Part shown: positions 17,680 through 26,617 of the stretch, one piece after another
Numbering within the stretch: the stretch's first letter is position 1
Layout of the letters: the number at the start of each line of letters is the position of its first letter
Origin: GAS188 sp963794475
GTDB taxonomy: Bacteria; Pseudomonadota; Alphaproteobacteria; Rhizobiales; Beijerinckiaceae
Assembly (NCBI GenBank): GCA_963794475.1
Contig: CAWCDW010000005.1
Span: forward strand, 124,001-188,000
Direction: 5' to 3'
Length of the DNA stretch: 64,000 nt
Made by a program: the position numbers and the translations under genes
Notes under the pieces: generated by a model
Told to the model about the DNA's origin: nothing
The model's database searches: none
The model's input: only the letters and a program-made list of their open reading frames with translations

Positions 17680-18759
17680 TCACGGCGAGATCGCAAAGAA
17701 CAGGAATGCCGCGAAAATGACGAGATGCACGATCCCTTGAAGCATGGTTGTCCGCCCGGTACCCAAGGTGATCGCGCCAAGAAACAGGGTCAGCGCGAGC
17801 AGCACTGTCTCCTTCGCGCCAAGCCCGAGCTCGAGCGGCGTCTGGGACAAGATCGAAACAGCGGCGACGGTCGGGATCGTCAGGCCGATGGTCGCGAGCG
17901 ATGATCCAAGCGCAAGGTTGAGGCTCGTCTGCAACCGGTTCGCCTGTGCGGCTCTCAGCGCCGCCAAGCCTTCGGGCAACAGCACCAATGTGGCGATGAT
18001 GATGCCGCTGAGCGAGGCCGGCATCCCGAAACTGGCTATGGTGGCATCGACGGACGGAGTGAGCGCCTTGGCAAGCCCGACCACCGCGACGAGCGCCGCG
18101 CAAAGGAGCCCGGCGCTTGCGAGCGTCGTGCGATCGGAGGGCAGTTTTTCGTGAGCATCCTCGCCGTCAGCCTTGGCCGCGAGGAAATAATCGCGATGAC
18201 GGATGGTCTGAATGAAGATGAAGGCGCCGTAGAGGATGAGGGAAACGATCGCGACGAATATCAGTTGCGGCGTGCTGAACACCGGGCCTCGAACCGTTGT
18301 GGTGACGTTCGGTAAAATCATGGTGAGTGTCGTCAGGGCTGCCAGCACAACGAGCGCGGCGCTTGCGCCTTGCAGCTGAAACCCCTGCTCACGGTGTCGC
18401 AAGCCCCCGACGAGAAGGCAGAGACCGACGATGCCGTTGCAGACGATCATGACGGCCGCGAAGACGGTATCGCGCGCCAGCGCTGCCTTGTCGGCGCCGC
18501 CGGCCATCACCGAGACGATGAGTGCCACCTCGATGATGGTGACCGCTACCGCGAGCACGAGCGTGCCGAACGGCTCGCCCACGCGGTGGGCGACCACCTC
18601 CGCATGGTGAACCGCCGCGAACACTGTCGCGAAGAGCGCGATCACCGCGACGGCGACGACCATAGGGGGGATGCCCGTGATCACGATGATCGCCAAGATT
18701 AGCCAGGCAATCGCGGGCGACAACCAAGTCCAGAGGGCCATCCGGTTTTGCGACATCAT
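17680..18759 (-). CDS. chaA: Ca2+/H+ antiporter of the ChaA/CaCA family
   Basis: A 359-residue inner-membrane protein with about eleven hydrophobic segments. The two inverted CaCA repeats are visible: first EPFGTLVLAVAVTIIEVALIVS, second LLPEGLAALRAAQANRLQTSLNLALGSSLATIGLT. The acidic residues in each (TIIEV and LLPEG) are the expected cation ligands. ChaA-type proteins export Ca2+, Na+ or K+ in exchange for protons and help in salt and alkaline stress. The start at MMSQNRMALW was chosen because a GGAGGGG sequence lies upstream. It is convergent to ackA. Confidence 0.88.
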   Translation of the reverse strand: MMSQNRMALWTWLSPAIAWLILAIIVITGIPPMVVAVAVIALFATVFAAVHHAEVVAHRVGEPFGTLVLAVAVTIIEVALIVSVMAGGADKAALARDTVFAAVMIVCNGIVGLCLLVGGLRHREQGFQLQGASAALVVLAALTTLTMILPNVTTTVRGPVFSTPQLIFVAIVSLILYGAFIFIQTIRHRDYFLAAKADGEDAHEKLPSDRTTLASAGLLCAALVAVVGLAKALTPSVDATIASFGMPASLSGIIIATLVLLPEGLAALRAAQANRLQTSLNLALGSSLATIGLTIPTVAAVSILSQTPLELGLGAKETVLLALTLFLGAITLGTGRTTMLQGIVHLVIFAAFLFFAISP

Positions 18760-19043
18760 CGCAATGTTTCCCCTCCCCCATCCCAATCGGGGATAGCTTA
18801 GCCCAAAATCAAGGAGCGCGCGCCTTGCCGTTCAGGCTCGCGTTTCACGACGTATTCGATTTCAAATTTTTTCTCGGTTCAACTGCTTTTGCCAGACCCG
18901 AGCGTCATCCTTAGCGACAATCGGAAACGCGGCCGAAGTTGCGGCTACAGCCTGGGCCAACGACGCGACACGCCACTTCGTGTCGCGCCAAGCTTCCTGA
19001 TGCTGATTGACCGAATGGCTAGAAAGCCGGGCCGCTCGTGCCT

Positions 19044-19247
19044 TTATTCAAGAAGGCGCAACACGGAGAGCGGGGCGCGACCCGCCACACCCGGTGCGGC
19101 TCGAGCTTGCTCACGCGGCACGTATTCTTCGACGATCTTGCGGGCACAATTGAGCACGGCAAGCGCCTGCCGGCGGTTCTCGGGGAGCTCGGCGGCGATC
19201 TGAAGGGCCTGGAGCCGCATCCAAGCTTCGCGCTTCTTACGGCTCAT
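19044..19247 (-). CDS. Small hypothetical protein
   Basis: A 67-residue, mostly helical and charged protein beginning MSRKKREAWMRLQALQIAAELPENRRQALAVL. A GGGAGAA ribosome site lies six bases before the ATG, and the composition looks coding. No domain is recognised. It sits alone between chaA (upstream of it by strand, 18.76 kb) and the LuxR-type regulator; flanks 18787-19043 and 19248-19444 show no gene. It could also be a chance frame. Confidence 0.4.
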   Translation of the reverse strand: MSRKKREAWMRLQALQIAAELPENRRQALAVLNCARKIVEEYVPREQARAAPGVAGRAPLSVLRLLE

Positions 19248-19444
19248 GATCTTTCTCCCGGTCTGACAAGCGCCGATCGGACGGCGAACCGGAAGGGAAT
19301 CTCGACAATCAAGGTTAGCGAAAAGTTAAGCGGAAGATTTCGTCTTCACGAATACTTGCTGAAGCCCTCAAACGCCGGCGGGTCGGCAGGTGCGCCCGGG
19401 AGGGCCCGTCTGAGCTCAATGCACCCGCGAGCGGGCGCGAAGGG

Positions 19445-20227
19445 TCATCCGTCGGCGCCCGAGGATGACGGCTTTTGGGCGGACGGTCGCCTCTTCGTCG
19501 TCGGCTCACCGACGACGAGACCGTTGTTCATCGCCCAGATCGCCGCTTGCGTGCGATTGACGACGCCGATCTTGGTGAGGATGGACTTCACATGCACCTT
19601 CACGGTGGCCTGCGCGATGCCGATCTCGCTTGCGATCACCTTGTTGGCGAGGCCCTCGGCGAGGTGGCGCAGAATCAATCTTTCGCGGCGCGATAATTGC
19701 GGGGCGAAACTCTCCGGCGTCTTCGCCGGCCTTGGCTCATCCTTGCGCTCGAGAATCAGCGGGAGGATGGCCTTCGGCAGAACGGTCTCTCCCAGCATCA
19801 CCAATTCGAGCGCCTTGATGAAGGGTTCAAGGCTTGGCCCCATGTAGAGATAACCGTTGGCCCCGGCGCGAAACACCGCCGGTATTTCCGCGAATTGACC
19901 GGGCTCGGCCAAAAGCACGACCCGCCCCGTTTCATGCCGCTCCTTGAAGAGCTCGATCTGCTTAATCGCGGTGCCCAAATCCTCACCCGCGTTCACGATC
20001 AGGAGGATCGGTTCATCCTGAATTTCCAGCCCGAAGTTGAGGTCGTTGACATGCGAGGCCGTGGCGACCACGCGGAATCCCGCAGCGCTCAAGATTCCCT
20101 TGAGCCCCTCGAGCACCAGAAAGTTCGGCCCCAGGAGAGCCGTCGCGAAGGCTCGCCGAAACGCGCGATCATCGCCGGCGGGAGAGCCGGCAAGCTCGAC
20201 GCCTTGTTGCGGGTCATTCTGGGCCAA
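19445..20227 (-). CDS. LuxR/NarL-type regulator with degenerate receiver domain
   Basis: A 260-residue two-domain regulator. Residues 30-160 have the shape of a receiver, but the normal acidic pair is replaced (GPNFLVLEGLKGIL), the phospho-accepting Asp position reads Asn (LLIVNAGED) and the switch Thr/Ser reads Ala (VVLLAEPG). Phosphorelay control is therefore unlikely. Residues 180-240 are a canonical LuxR helix-turn-helix: LSRRERLILRHLAEGLANKVIASEIGIAQATVKVHVKSILTKI. The tail is basic and Ser-rich. No histidine kinase is adjacent. It may answer to protein contacts or a small molecule. Confidence 0.85.
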   Translation of the reverse strand: MAQNDPQQGVELAGSPAGDDRAFRRAFATALLGPNFLVLEGLKGILSAAGFRVVATASHVNDLNFGLEIQDEPILLIVNAGEDLGTAIKQIELFKERHETGRVVLLAEPGQFAEIPAVFRAGANGYLYMGPSLEPFIKALELVMLGETVLPKAILPLILERKDEPRPAKTPESFAPQLSRRERLILRHLAEGLANKVIASEIGIAQATVKVHVKSILTKIGVVNRTQAAIWAMNNGLVVGEPTTKRRPSAQKPSSSGADG

Positions 20228-20514
20228 ATCTCTTGTCCGCCTGTCTCACAAACGGACAGAGTCCGTGCTTCTCGCAACCTGTCGCAGAATTCATGCCGCA
20301 TCATCTTTCGGGTCGAGCAATTTGTGGAGGCATAACCGCTTTATAATCTGAATTCCTCAAGCAAACGAGGCAAAGGGAGGTCGATCAGAAGGCGACTAGA
20401 CTATAAGCCGCACAAGAGAAGCCCTTTTTCAAAAAAATTTCAATAATCAAAAGGATTTAAGGCGAAACGGATTTGCCTCAAACAGCCAGGTTCCGGGAAG
20501 CCGCCGGCATTCTC

Positions 20515-21822
20515 TCAGGGCTGGCGCTCGCGCCTGAGCCTCGCCCATTCGTCGAGCCTCGCCTTGATGCGCGCCTCGATGCCGCGATCCGTCGGCCGGT
20601 AAAAGCTTTGCCGGTCCATTTGCTCGGGGAAGTAATCCTGGCCCGAGAAAGCATCGGGCGCGTTGTGATCATAGGCGTAGCCCGCCCCGTAGCCTTCTTG
20701 CTTCATGAGCTTCGTCGGCGCGTTGAGGATATGCTTCGGCGGGGGAAGCGAGCCATTTTCCTTGGCGGCTCGCATCGCGGCCGCATAGGCGAGATAGGCC
20801 GCGTTCGATTTGGGTGCGCAGGCGAGATAGATCACTGCGTTAGCGAGCGCGAGCTCGCCTTCCGGCGAGCCTTGTTGCTCGTAGGCCTCGGAGGCAGCCC
20901 GCGCATGCACGAGCGCGTTGGGATCGGCAAGGCCGACGTCCTCGACCGCCATGCGCACGATGCGCCGGGCGAGGTAGCGCGGATCCTCGCCGCCATCGAG
21001 CATCCGGCAGAACCAGTAAAGGGCCGCATCCGGATCCGAGCCACGCACGGATTTGTGGAGCGCGCTGATGAGATTGTAATGGCCGTCGCGATCCTTGTCG
21101 TAGACGGGCGCGCGACGCTGCAGGATTTCCTGAAGCGTCTCGGCGTCGAAAGCTTCTCCCGGTTTCGCGGCGCGCCAGGATTCCTCCGCAAGCGTGAGCG
21201 CCGATCGCCCATCCCCGTCGGCCATGCGGATGAGCGAGGCGCGCGCGGCTTCGCTGAGCGGCAGCGCCCTACCCTCATGCGCCTCGGCGCGCTCGAGGAG
21301 CTTTTCGATCGCCTGCGCCTCGAGCGGCTTGAAGACGAGCACGCGGGCACGTGAAAGCAGCGCGGCGTTGAGCGCGAAGGACGGGTTCTCCGTCGTCGCG
21401 CCAACGAGCGTGATGGTGCCGTCCTCCATGACGGGGAGAAAAGAATCCTGCTGCGCGCGATTGAAGCGATGAATCTCGTCGACAAAGAGGAGCGTGCCCT
21501 TTCCTTGCGTCACCCGGGCGCGTGCCGCGTCGAAGGCTTTCTTCAGATCGGCGACACCAGAGAAGATGGCGGAAATCTGCTGGAACTCGAGCTTGGTCTC
21601 GCCCGCGAGTAGACGCGCGACGGTAGTCTTCCCCGTTCCCGGCGGCCCCCAGAAGATGAGCGAGCCGAGCGAGCCTGCTTCGATCAGCCGCGTCAACACC
21701 CCATCCTTGCCGGTGAGGTGCTCCTGCCCGGCGATCTCGGCAAGCGATGTCGGCCGCAACCGGTCGGCGAGCGGCCTCGTGCCGCTCTTGTCGAGCCCAA
21801 CCGCTGCGAAGAGATCGCTCAA
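20515..21822 (-). CDS. rarA: Replication-associated recombination protein RarA (AAA+ ATPase)
   Basis: RarA/MgsA acts at stalled replication forks with clamp loader and SSB. The 435-residue protein has Walker A GPPGTGKTTVARLLA, Walker B LLFVDEIHRFNRAQQD, sensor 1 VGATTENPSFALNAAL and the tetramerisation domain with YNLISALHKSVRGSDPDAALYW. I chose the TTG at 21822: it follows AAGGAGG and overlaps the stop of the upstream acetyltransferase (TTGA), suggesting translational coupling. Longer in-frame readings upstream run antisense-like through that gene and are not real. Last gene of the degP-GNAT-rarA unit. Confidence 0.93.
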   Translation of the reverse strand: MSDLFAAVGLDKSGTRPLADRLRPTSLAEIAGQEHLTGKDGVLTRLIEAGSLGSLIFWGPPGTGKTTVARLLAGETKLEFQQISAIFSGVADLKKAFDAARARVTQGKGTLLFVDEIHRFNRAQQDSFLPVMEDGTITLVGATTENPSFALNAALLSRARVLVFKPLEAQAIEKLLERAEAHEGRALPLSEAARASLIRMADGDGRSALTLAEESWRAAKPGEAFDAETLQEILQRRAPVYDKDRDGHYNLISALHKSVRGSDPDAALYWFCRMLDGGEDPRYLARRIVRMAVEDVGLADPNALVHARAASEAYEQQGSPEGELALANAVIYLACAPKSNAAYLAYAAAMRAAKENGSLPPPKHILNAPTKLMKQEGYGAGYAYDHNAPDAFSGQDYFPEQMDRQSFYRPTDRGIEARIKARLDEWARLRRERQP

Positions 21823-22292
21823 GCGCGCGCGCCCTCCTTGTCCTGATAGGCTCGTGGATTGGCGATTTCCATGAGGCGCTCGGGACGCGCAGGCGGGCGA
21901 AAGCCGTAGCGTGCGTAGAGCTCCGCCGCATCGGACGTCGAGAGCGTGAAACGCCGAAGGCCTTCGAGATGGGGATGGCCGAGAACCGCCTCGACGAGCG
22001 CCTTGCCGACCCCGCGTCCACGCCAGGCAGGGAAGACGAAGACATCGCACAGATGGGCGAAAGTAGCGCGATCCGAGATGATCCTTGCAAATCCTGCCTG
22101 TTCCCCGTCCGGCAGGAGGGCACCGAAGCACAACGAGTGCTTGATCGAGCGATCGAAGACCGGGCGCGGGAGGCCTTTGCACCAATAGGCTTCGTGATGG
22201 AGAAAATCATAAATGCGATCGAGCTCGAAGCGCGACACATCCGTCGAGACGATGATGTCCTTCGCGCTGTCCCTCATGTGCTTTCGGCTCAT
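21819..22292 (-). CDS. GNAT family N-acetyltransferase
   Basis: A 157-residue acetyltransferase. After an N-terminal segment with RIYDFLHHEAYWCKGLPRPVFDRSI it has the acetyl-CoA loop DVFVFPAWRGRGVGKALVEAVL and a terminal LYARYGFRPP. The pattern WCKGLPR is shared with a common bacterial GNAT subfamily of unknown substrate. It starts four bases after the degP stop and its own stop overlaps the rarA start, so the three genes form one operon. Confidence 0.85.
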   Translation of the reverse strand: MSRKHMRDSAKDIIVSTDVSRFELDRIYDFLHHEAYWCKGLPRPVFDRSIKHSLCFGALLPDGEQAGFARIISDRATFAHLCDVFVFPAWRGRGVGKALVEAVLGHPHLEGLRRFTLSTSDAAELYARYGFRPPARPERLMEIANPRAYQDKEGARA

Positions 22293-22296
22293 GCGC

Positions 22297-23715
22297 TCAG
22301 CCCTGAAAGACGGTCGAGAGAATTTGTCCGCCTCGGTTGATCACGATCTTCCAGAGCCTTTGCTTGTCGGCGAGCACGCGTTGCGCGTCGTGTGGCGACG
22401 TGATCTTCGCCCCGTTCACCTCCACGAGGATGTCCCCCTTCTGAAAGCCCGCACGCCCCGCCGTCGAGCCGTCATCGACATCGGCGATCACCACGCCCGA
22501 GGAGGCGTCGAGCGACAACTCCTCGTCGACCGCCGGCGACAAATTCTCGAGCGTCACTCCCGAGAGCGGGTTAAGACCCTCGATCTTCGAAAGATCGCGC
22601 GGCGGCGTCTCGGGCGCGGTGCGCAGCTTGATCGGCAAGGTCACATCGTTCGCGGCCCGCCGCACGGTGACCGAAGCGCTTTGGCCGAGGCTATGCGTCG
22701 CGAAACGAAAGCCGAAGGCGTCGGGATCATCGACCGGCTGTCCGTCGATCGACAAGATCACATCGCCTCGCTTGATGCCGGCCTCGGTCGCGGGGCCTCC
22801 TTCGCTGAGGCTCGCGACGAGCGCACCCGTCGGGCGGGCGAGCCCCAGGCTTTCGGCGATCTCAGGCGTCACGGTCTGGAGCTTCGCCCCGAGCCAGGGT
22901 CGGCGCACCGATTTCGAGCCGGATTTTGCGCTCTCGACCACGACCTTCACCATGTTCACCGGAATGGCGAAGCCGATGCCGACCGAACCGCCGGAACGCG
23001 AATAAATCGCCGTGTTGATGCCCTCGAGCCGACCGTCGAGATCGACGAGCGCGCCGCCGGAATTTCCCGGGTTGATCGAGGCGTCGGTCTGAATGAAGAA
23101 TTGATAATCGGAGGCGTCGATTCGCGTGCGCGCCAAGGCCGAGACGATGCCTTGCGTCACCGTCTGGCCGACGCCGAAGGGGTCCCCCAAGGCAAGCACG
23201 AGGTCGCCGACTTGCAGGTTGTCCGAATCGCCGAAGGGAAGAACGGGAAAGCGCTCCGCCGTTCCCTTGAGGCGCAGCACCGCAAGGTCGGAACGCGGGT
23301 CGCGCAAGAGGATCTCGGCCTCGAATTCGCGCTTGTCGGCAAGGGCGACCTTCACCTGCGTCATCCCCTCAATCACATGCTGATTGGTCACGACGAGGCC
23401 GGAAGGATCGACGATGACGCCCGACCCCAAGGATTTCTGCACGCGCTCGCGGGTCTGCCCAGCGAAATCGCGCCCAAAAAACTGCTGGAAGAACGGATCG
23501 TCGAAGAGCGGGTTGCGCGCGAGCTTCTCGGTCCGCGAGGCGTAGACGTTCACGACCGCGGGCGCGACCTTTTGCACGATCGGCGCATAGGACCATTGCA
23601 CGGCCGCCCGCGACGGCGGCACGACGCGTTGCGTGGCTTGCCCCCGCGCCCCCTGCAGGGCGGACGCCGCCAGGGTGAGACAGGCGGCGACCACGACACG
23701 GCTCAGGCGCGCCAT
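22297..23715 (-). CDS. degP: DegP/HtrA-type periplasmic serine protease
   Basis: A 472-residue protease and chaperone of envelope quality control. Residues 1-25 are a signal peptide. The trypsin-like domain carries the full triad: His113 (TNQHVIEG), Asp143 (RSDLAVLRL) and Ser219 (NPGNSGGALVD). Two PDZ domains follow (about 285-370 and 400-465; DVILSIDGQPV and DILVEVNGAKI). The start at 23715 has GGAGG just upstream and removes a long spurious extension. It is the first gene of an operon with a GNAT and rarA. Confidence 0.95.
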   Translation of the reverse strand: MARLSRVVVAACLTLAASALQGARGQATQRVVPPSRAAVQWSYAPIVQKVAPAVVNVYASRTEKLARNPLFDDPFFQQFFGRDFAGQTRERVQKSLGSGVIVDPSGLVVTNQHVIEGMTQVKVALADKREFEAEILLRDPRSDLAVLRLKGTAERFPVLPFGDSDNLQVGDLVLALGDPFGVGQTVTQGIVSALARTRIDASDYQFFIQTDASINPGNSGGALVDLDGRLEGINTAIYSRSGGSVGIGFAIPVNMVKVVVESAKSGSKSVRRPWLGAKLQTVTPEIAESLGLARPTGALVASLSEGGPATEAGIKRGDVILSIDGQPVDDPDAFGFRFATHSLGQSASVTVRRAANDVTLPIKLRTAPETPPRDLSKIEGLNPLSGVTLENLSPAVDEELSLDASSGVVIADVDDGSTAGRAGFQKGDILVEVNGAKITSPHDAQRVLADKQRLWKIVINRGGQILSTVFQG

Positions 23716-23949
23716 CAGGGTCCTCCACGATCTGCGAGACCCGGCATTTACACCAGGGCGAATATCTGCGCATCCCTCATTCGGAATTCGGGCAAATATG
23801 GGATGGGGCTCGCAAATTTCCAGCACAGGAGCGCAAGGGCAGCGGCCAGCGCCCGAGGCGACAGTTCCGAGCGGCGGGTTTTCGAGACGTTGCTTGCGTG
23901 CTCGCCTGATCCGCTTTCTTCGCCGGCCGCAGACCAGCACCACCGAGCC

Positions 23950-25347
23950 CTAAGCCGCCTCGTCCAGTTGCGGTCGCATCCGCACCCAATTCGTCGCCCT
24001 TTCGTATTGGTGACCTGCGCGTAGCACCATCGCGTCCGCGAAGGGTGGGCCGGCGATCTGCACGCCGAGCGGCAAGCCCGCCTCGCTGAAGCCAGCGCGA
24101 AGCGTAAGCGCCGGCGCGCCGGCGACGTTGAACGGAAAGGCAAAGGATGGCCGCTCGAAGGAACTCATCTTGGTCACCTCCCCGATCGGCGGCGCGCCGC
24201 CCGGCGTGATGGCACAAATGAGAAGGTCGACTTCCTCGAACACACGCGCCAGAGCGGCGCAAAGCTCACGCCGTTTGCGTTGCGCATGGACGTAATCGGC
24301 AGCGCTCAGGAAGGCGCCCATCAGCACACGATCGCGGAAAATTTCGCCGTAGTCCTGAGGGTTCGAATTCAACCACTCCTCATGCACGCCATAGGCTTCC
24401 GACAGCATGATGATCATGCCGCACGCCGTCCAATCCTGAAGGGGCGCCAGCTCGACATCACTAAGTTCGGCGCCAAGGCCGCGGAAAACGCCGGCCGCCT
24501 CCTCGAGCGCTTTTTTTGTTGCTTCGTCCACGGGATAGTCGCGTTCGTGAAAGTGACGCACGAAGCCAATTCGCAAACCCTCGAGGGAGGACGAAAGCGC
24601 GGCGCGGAAATTGGGGATCGCGACATCGGCGCTCGCGGGGTCAGAAGCGTCGTGGCCTGCCATAGCCTGCAGCAGGATCGCACAATCCTCGACCGTCCAG
24701 GCCAGAGGACCGGCGTGATCGAGCGAGTTCGCAAGCGGCAGGATGCCGGTTCGCGGGCAAAGCCCATAGGTCGGCTTGAAACCCGCAACCCCGCAGAAGG
24801 CCGCGGGCAACCGGATCGAGCCGCCGGTGTCGGATCCCGTCCCGCCGAGGATGAAGCCCGCGGCCACGGCCGCGCCCGTGCCGCTCGAAGAGCCGCCGGT
24901 GAAACGATCCGGGTTCCAAGGGTTGCGCGCCGGCGGCCAAGGCAGGTCGAAGGATGGGCCGCCCCAGGCGAATTCGTGGGTGGCTAGCTTGCCGAGCGTC
25001 ACGGCGCCTGCCGCTGCGAGCCTTGACACCGTGACCGCGTCCGCATGGGGCACATGGCGCGCGAGAAGCTTCGAATGGGCAGTCGTCGGAACGCCCTTGG
25101 TCGAATAGATGTCCTTATGCGCGATCGGGATGCCGTGCAGCGGACCCTTCGGCCCATTGGCCATGATTTCCGCTTCGGCGCGCTTGGCCTCCTCGAGCGC
25201 GCTCTCGCGCGTCACTTTCACGAAGGCATGGAGCTTGCCGTCGAGCCGGTCGATCCGCTCGAGATGCGATTGCACGAGCTCGACGGGAGAGAGCTTGCGC
25301 TCGGTGATCAAGGCGCCGGCTTCGGCGATTGTCAGCATTCCCGTCAC
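23950..25347 (-). CDS. Amidase signature family hydrolase
   Basis: A 465-residue cytoplasmic amidase. The Ser-cisSer-Lys triad is intact: Lys78 in GIPIAHKDIYSTKG, Ser153 in GGSSSGTGAAVAAG and Ser177 in GSDTGGSIRLPAAFCG. Family members include GatA, AtzF, indoleacetamide hydrolase and many orphan amidases, and the substrate is not readable here. The gene overlaps by ATGA with a small upstream gene that could encode a GatC/AtzG-like partner. GatB is not nearby, so a role in tRNA amidation is unlikely. Confidence 0.9.
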   Translation of the reverse strand: MTGMLTIAEAGALITERKLSPVELVQSHLERIDRLDGKLHAFVKVTRESALEEAKRAEAEIMANGPKGPLHGIPIAHKDIYSTKGVPTTAHSKLLARHVPHADAVTVSRLAAAGAVTLGKLATHEFAWGGPSFDLPWPPARNPWNPDRFTGGSSSGTGAAVAAGFILGGTGSDTGGSIRLPAAFCGVAGFKPTYGLCPRTGILPLANSLDHAGPLAWTVEDCAILLQAMAGHDASDPASADVAIPNFRAALSSSLEGLRIGFVRHFHERDYPVDEATKKALEEAAGVFRGLGAELSDVELAPLQDWTACGMIIMLSEAYGVHEEWLNSNPQDYGEIFRDRVLMGAFLSAADYVHAQRKRRELCAALARVFEEVDLLICAITPGGAPPIGEVTKMSSFERPSFAFPFNVAGAPALTLRAGFSEAGLPLGVQIAGPPFADAMVLRAGHQYERATNWVRMRPQLDEAA

Positions 25348-25541
25348 CGCGTCGTCTTGCGCGGCGCGAAGACCATGGCGCTTTCGGCCGTGAGCGAGGG
25401 CGTGCCGCGCACCCGCTCCGCCATCCGAGCCACATGGCCATAGGCCTCATGCAGCTCCTTCGTTTGGGAAGGCGAAAGCGAAAGGCCCGCACGCAAGGCA
25501 AGCGATTCGAAACTTTCGAGCGTGAGGCGTGATTGATCCAT
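25344..25541 (-). CDS. Small AtzG/GatC-like protein, putative amidase partner
   Basis: A 65-residue helical protein (MDQSRLTLESFESLALRAGL...) ending in AESAMVFAPRKTTR. The build, a short helix bundle then a VF-P tail, is that of the small AtzG/GatC-type subunits that wrap around amidase-signature enzymes. Its stop overlaps the amidase start by four bases, so the two should be co-translated. GAGGA lies eight bases before the ATG at 25541; an ATG at 25559 is an alternative. Homology is inferred from size, ending and position. Confidence 0.6.
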   Translation of the reverse strand: MDQSRLTLESFESLALRAGLSLSPSQTKELHEAYGHVARMAERVRGTPSLTAESAMVFAPRKTTR

Positions 25542-25681
25542 GAGCCGTGTCCTCGACATGCGCGCGATGAGCGCTGAGCATTCTGGAGGGATCGGCGCGT
25601 GGGAGCAATAAGGAGGCGCGGAGGCGCGTGCCGACGCACGCGCATGATGCCTAGCGCTGGGCCGGGCCGCCGCCCCTTAAA

Positions 25682-25879
25682 TCACCTGTCGCGATGCGCT
25701 TCGCCCGAGACCATATGGGCCGCCGATCCCGGAGCATGCGGGCTCGCGTTGATTGGCTTGGCGAAAACGCCCGTCGCGAAGCCCGCGACCAGCACGGCGA
25801 CGGCGAGGCCGGTGACGATCTTCTCGGAGCGGGTCATCTTTGTGTTCGTCATCGCCGCGGAGTTCGCTTTCAGGGTCAT
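25682..25879 (-). CDS. Small single-pass membrane or exported hypothetical protein
   Basis: About 65 residues with a basic N-terminal part (KMTRSEK), one hydrophobic segment IVTGLAVAVLVAGFATGVFA and a short His/Ala-rich tail ending HRDR. This could be a membrane anchor or an uncleaved signal peptide. The start is uncertain; ATGs at 25945, 25879, 25852 and 25837 are in frame and none has a strong ribosome site. No family recognised. Confidence 0.4.
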   Translation of the reverse strand: MTLKANSAAMTNTKMTRSEKIVTGLAVAVLVAGFATGVFAKPINASPHAPGSAAHMVSGEAHRDR

Positions 25880-26089
25880 GGCCGTGTTCCACGAGAAGGG
25901 ATGTGCCGATATCCCTTGGTCGTCGCGGATCACCGATCGGTTCATCCGGATCGTTCAGTCGAGAATAGCGCCTTCATGCTTGCTCGGAGCTTAACGAGCA
26001 TCATGGGGCGCCATTCAGCTCCCGCCATGCTCAACAAATGGCTAAGCTTCGACTATTTTGTGGAGCTCGCCGTTAACCCTGCCGCGCGT

Positions 26090-26578
26090 TCAAGGCTGCG
26101 CGAGCCTCCTCTCGAAGCCCGCGAAATCCTCTCCCTCGTCATAGACGATGTTGGCGACGCGCCAGCTTCCATCATCCTCCACCGCGTCGAGCACGACGCG
26201 GCGGGGCACTCCGGAAACGACGACATCGATCAAAAGGGTCGGCGCCTCGGCCGTCCCGAGCACTTTCTTGACCGCGGTGAAACTGACCCGCGTTCCGGGC
26301 GGCACGCGCCAGCCGAAGAAGGCATCGAGCTCCCGCTCCGGCAATGCGCTGAGCTCGCGGTCTTTGTGCGCTGCTTGCCAAAGCGCGGCCACTTCCGGCG
26401 TAAAGAGCGCGAGGAGGTCAGCCGCATCGAGGGTTTCGGCCCGGGCGATCCGCGAGGCTTGCGCCGCGTAAAGATCACGGACCCAGTCGGTGACCGGCTG
26501 CCGCGGGAAGGCGGCCGCGCCTAAGGCCGAGCCTATGAGAAAGGCCGATGCGAACACGAGAGCGCCCGGAGGCTTCAT
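26090..26578 (-). CDS. Exported hypothetical protein, DUF3828-like
   Basis: A 162-residue protein with a signal peptide (ALVFASAFLIGSALGAAAF). The mature part has a helical start (WVRDLYAAQASRIAR), LFTPEVAALWQAAH and strands ending in DDGSWRVANIVYDEGEDF. This order, a long helix then a cone-shaped sheet ending in W-x-I/V-x-N-I-x-Y, is seen in DUF3828/NTF2-like exported proteins. The assignment is tentative. AAGGA lies upstream of the ATG. Function unknown; probably periplasmic. Confidence 0.65.
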   Translation of the reverse strand: MKPPGALVFASAFLIGSALGAAAFPRQPVTDWVRDLYAAQASRIARAETLDAADLLALFTPEVAALWQAAHKDRELSALPERELDAFFGWRVPPGTRVSFTAVKKVLGTAEAPTLLIDVVVSGVPRRVVLDAVEDDGSWRVANIVYDEGEDFAGFERRLAQP

Positions 26579-26617
26579 GACGATCCTTGCGCTCGCGCAT
26601 GGGCTTGCAAATTGGGC

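Noticed and set aside
22213..24024. A 603-residue plus-strand open frame opposite degP
   Set aside because: Antisense shadow of degP and the amidase end; composition Arg/Asp/Gly-rich with no recognisable fold.
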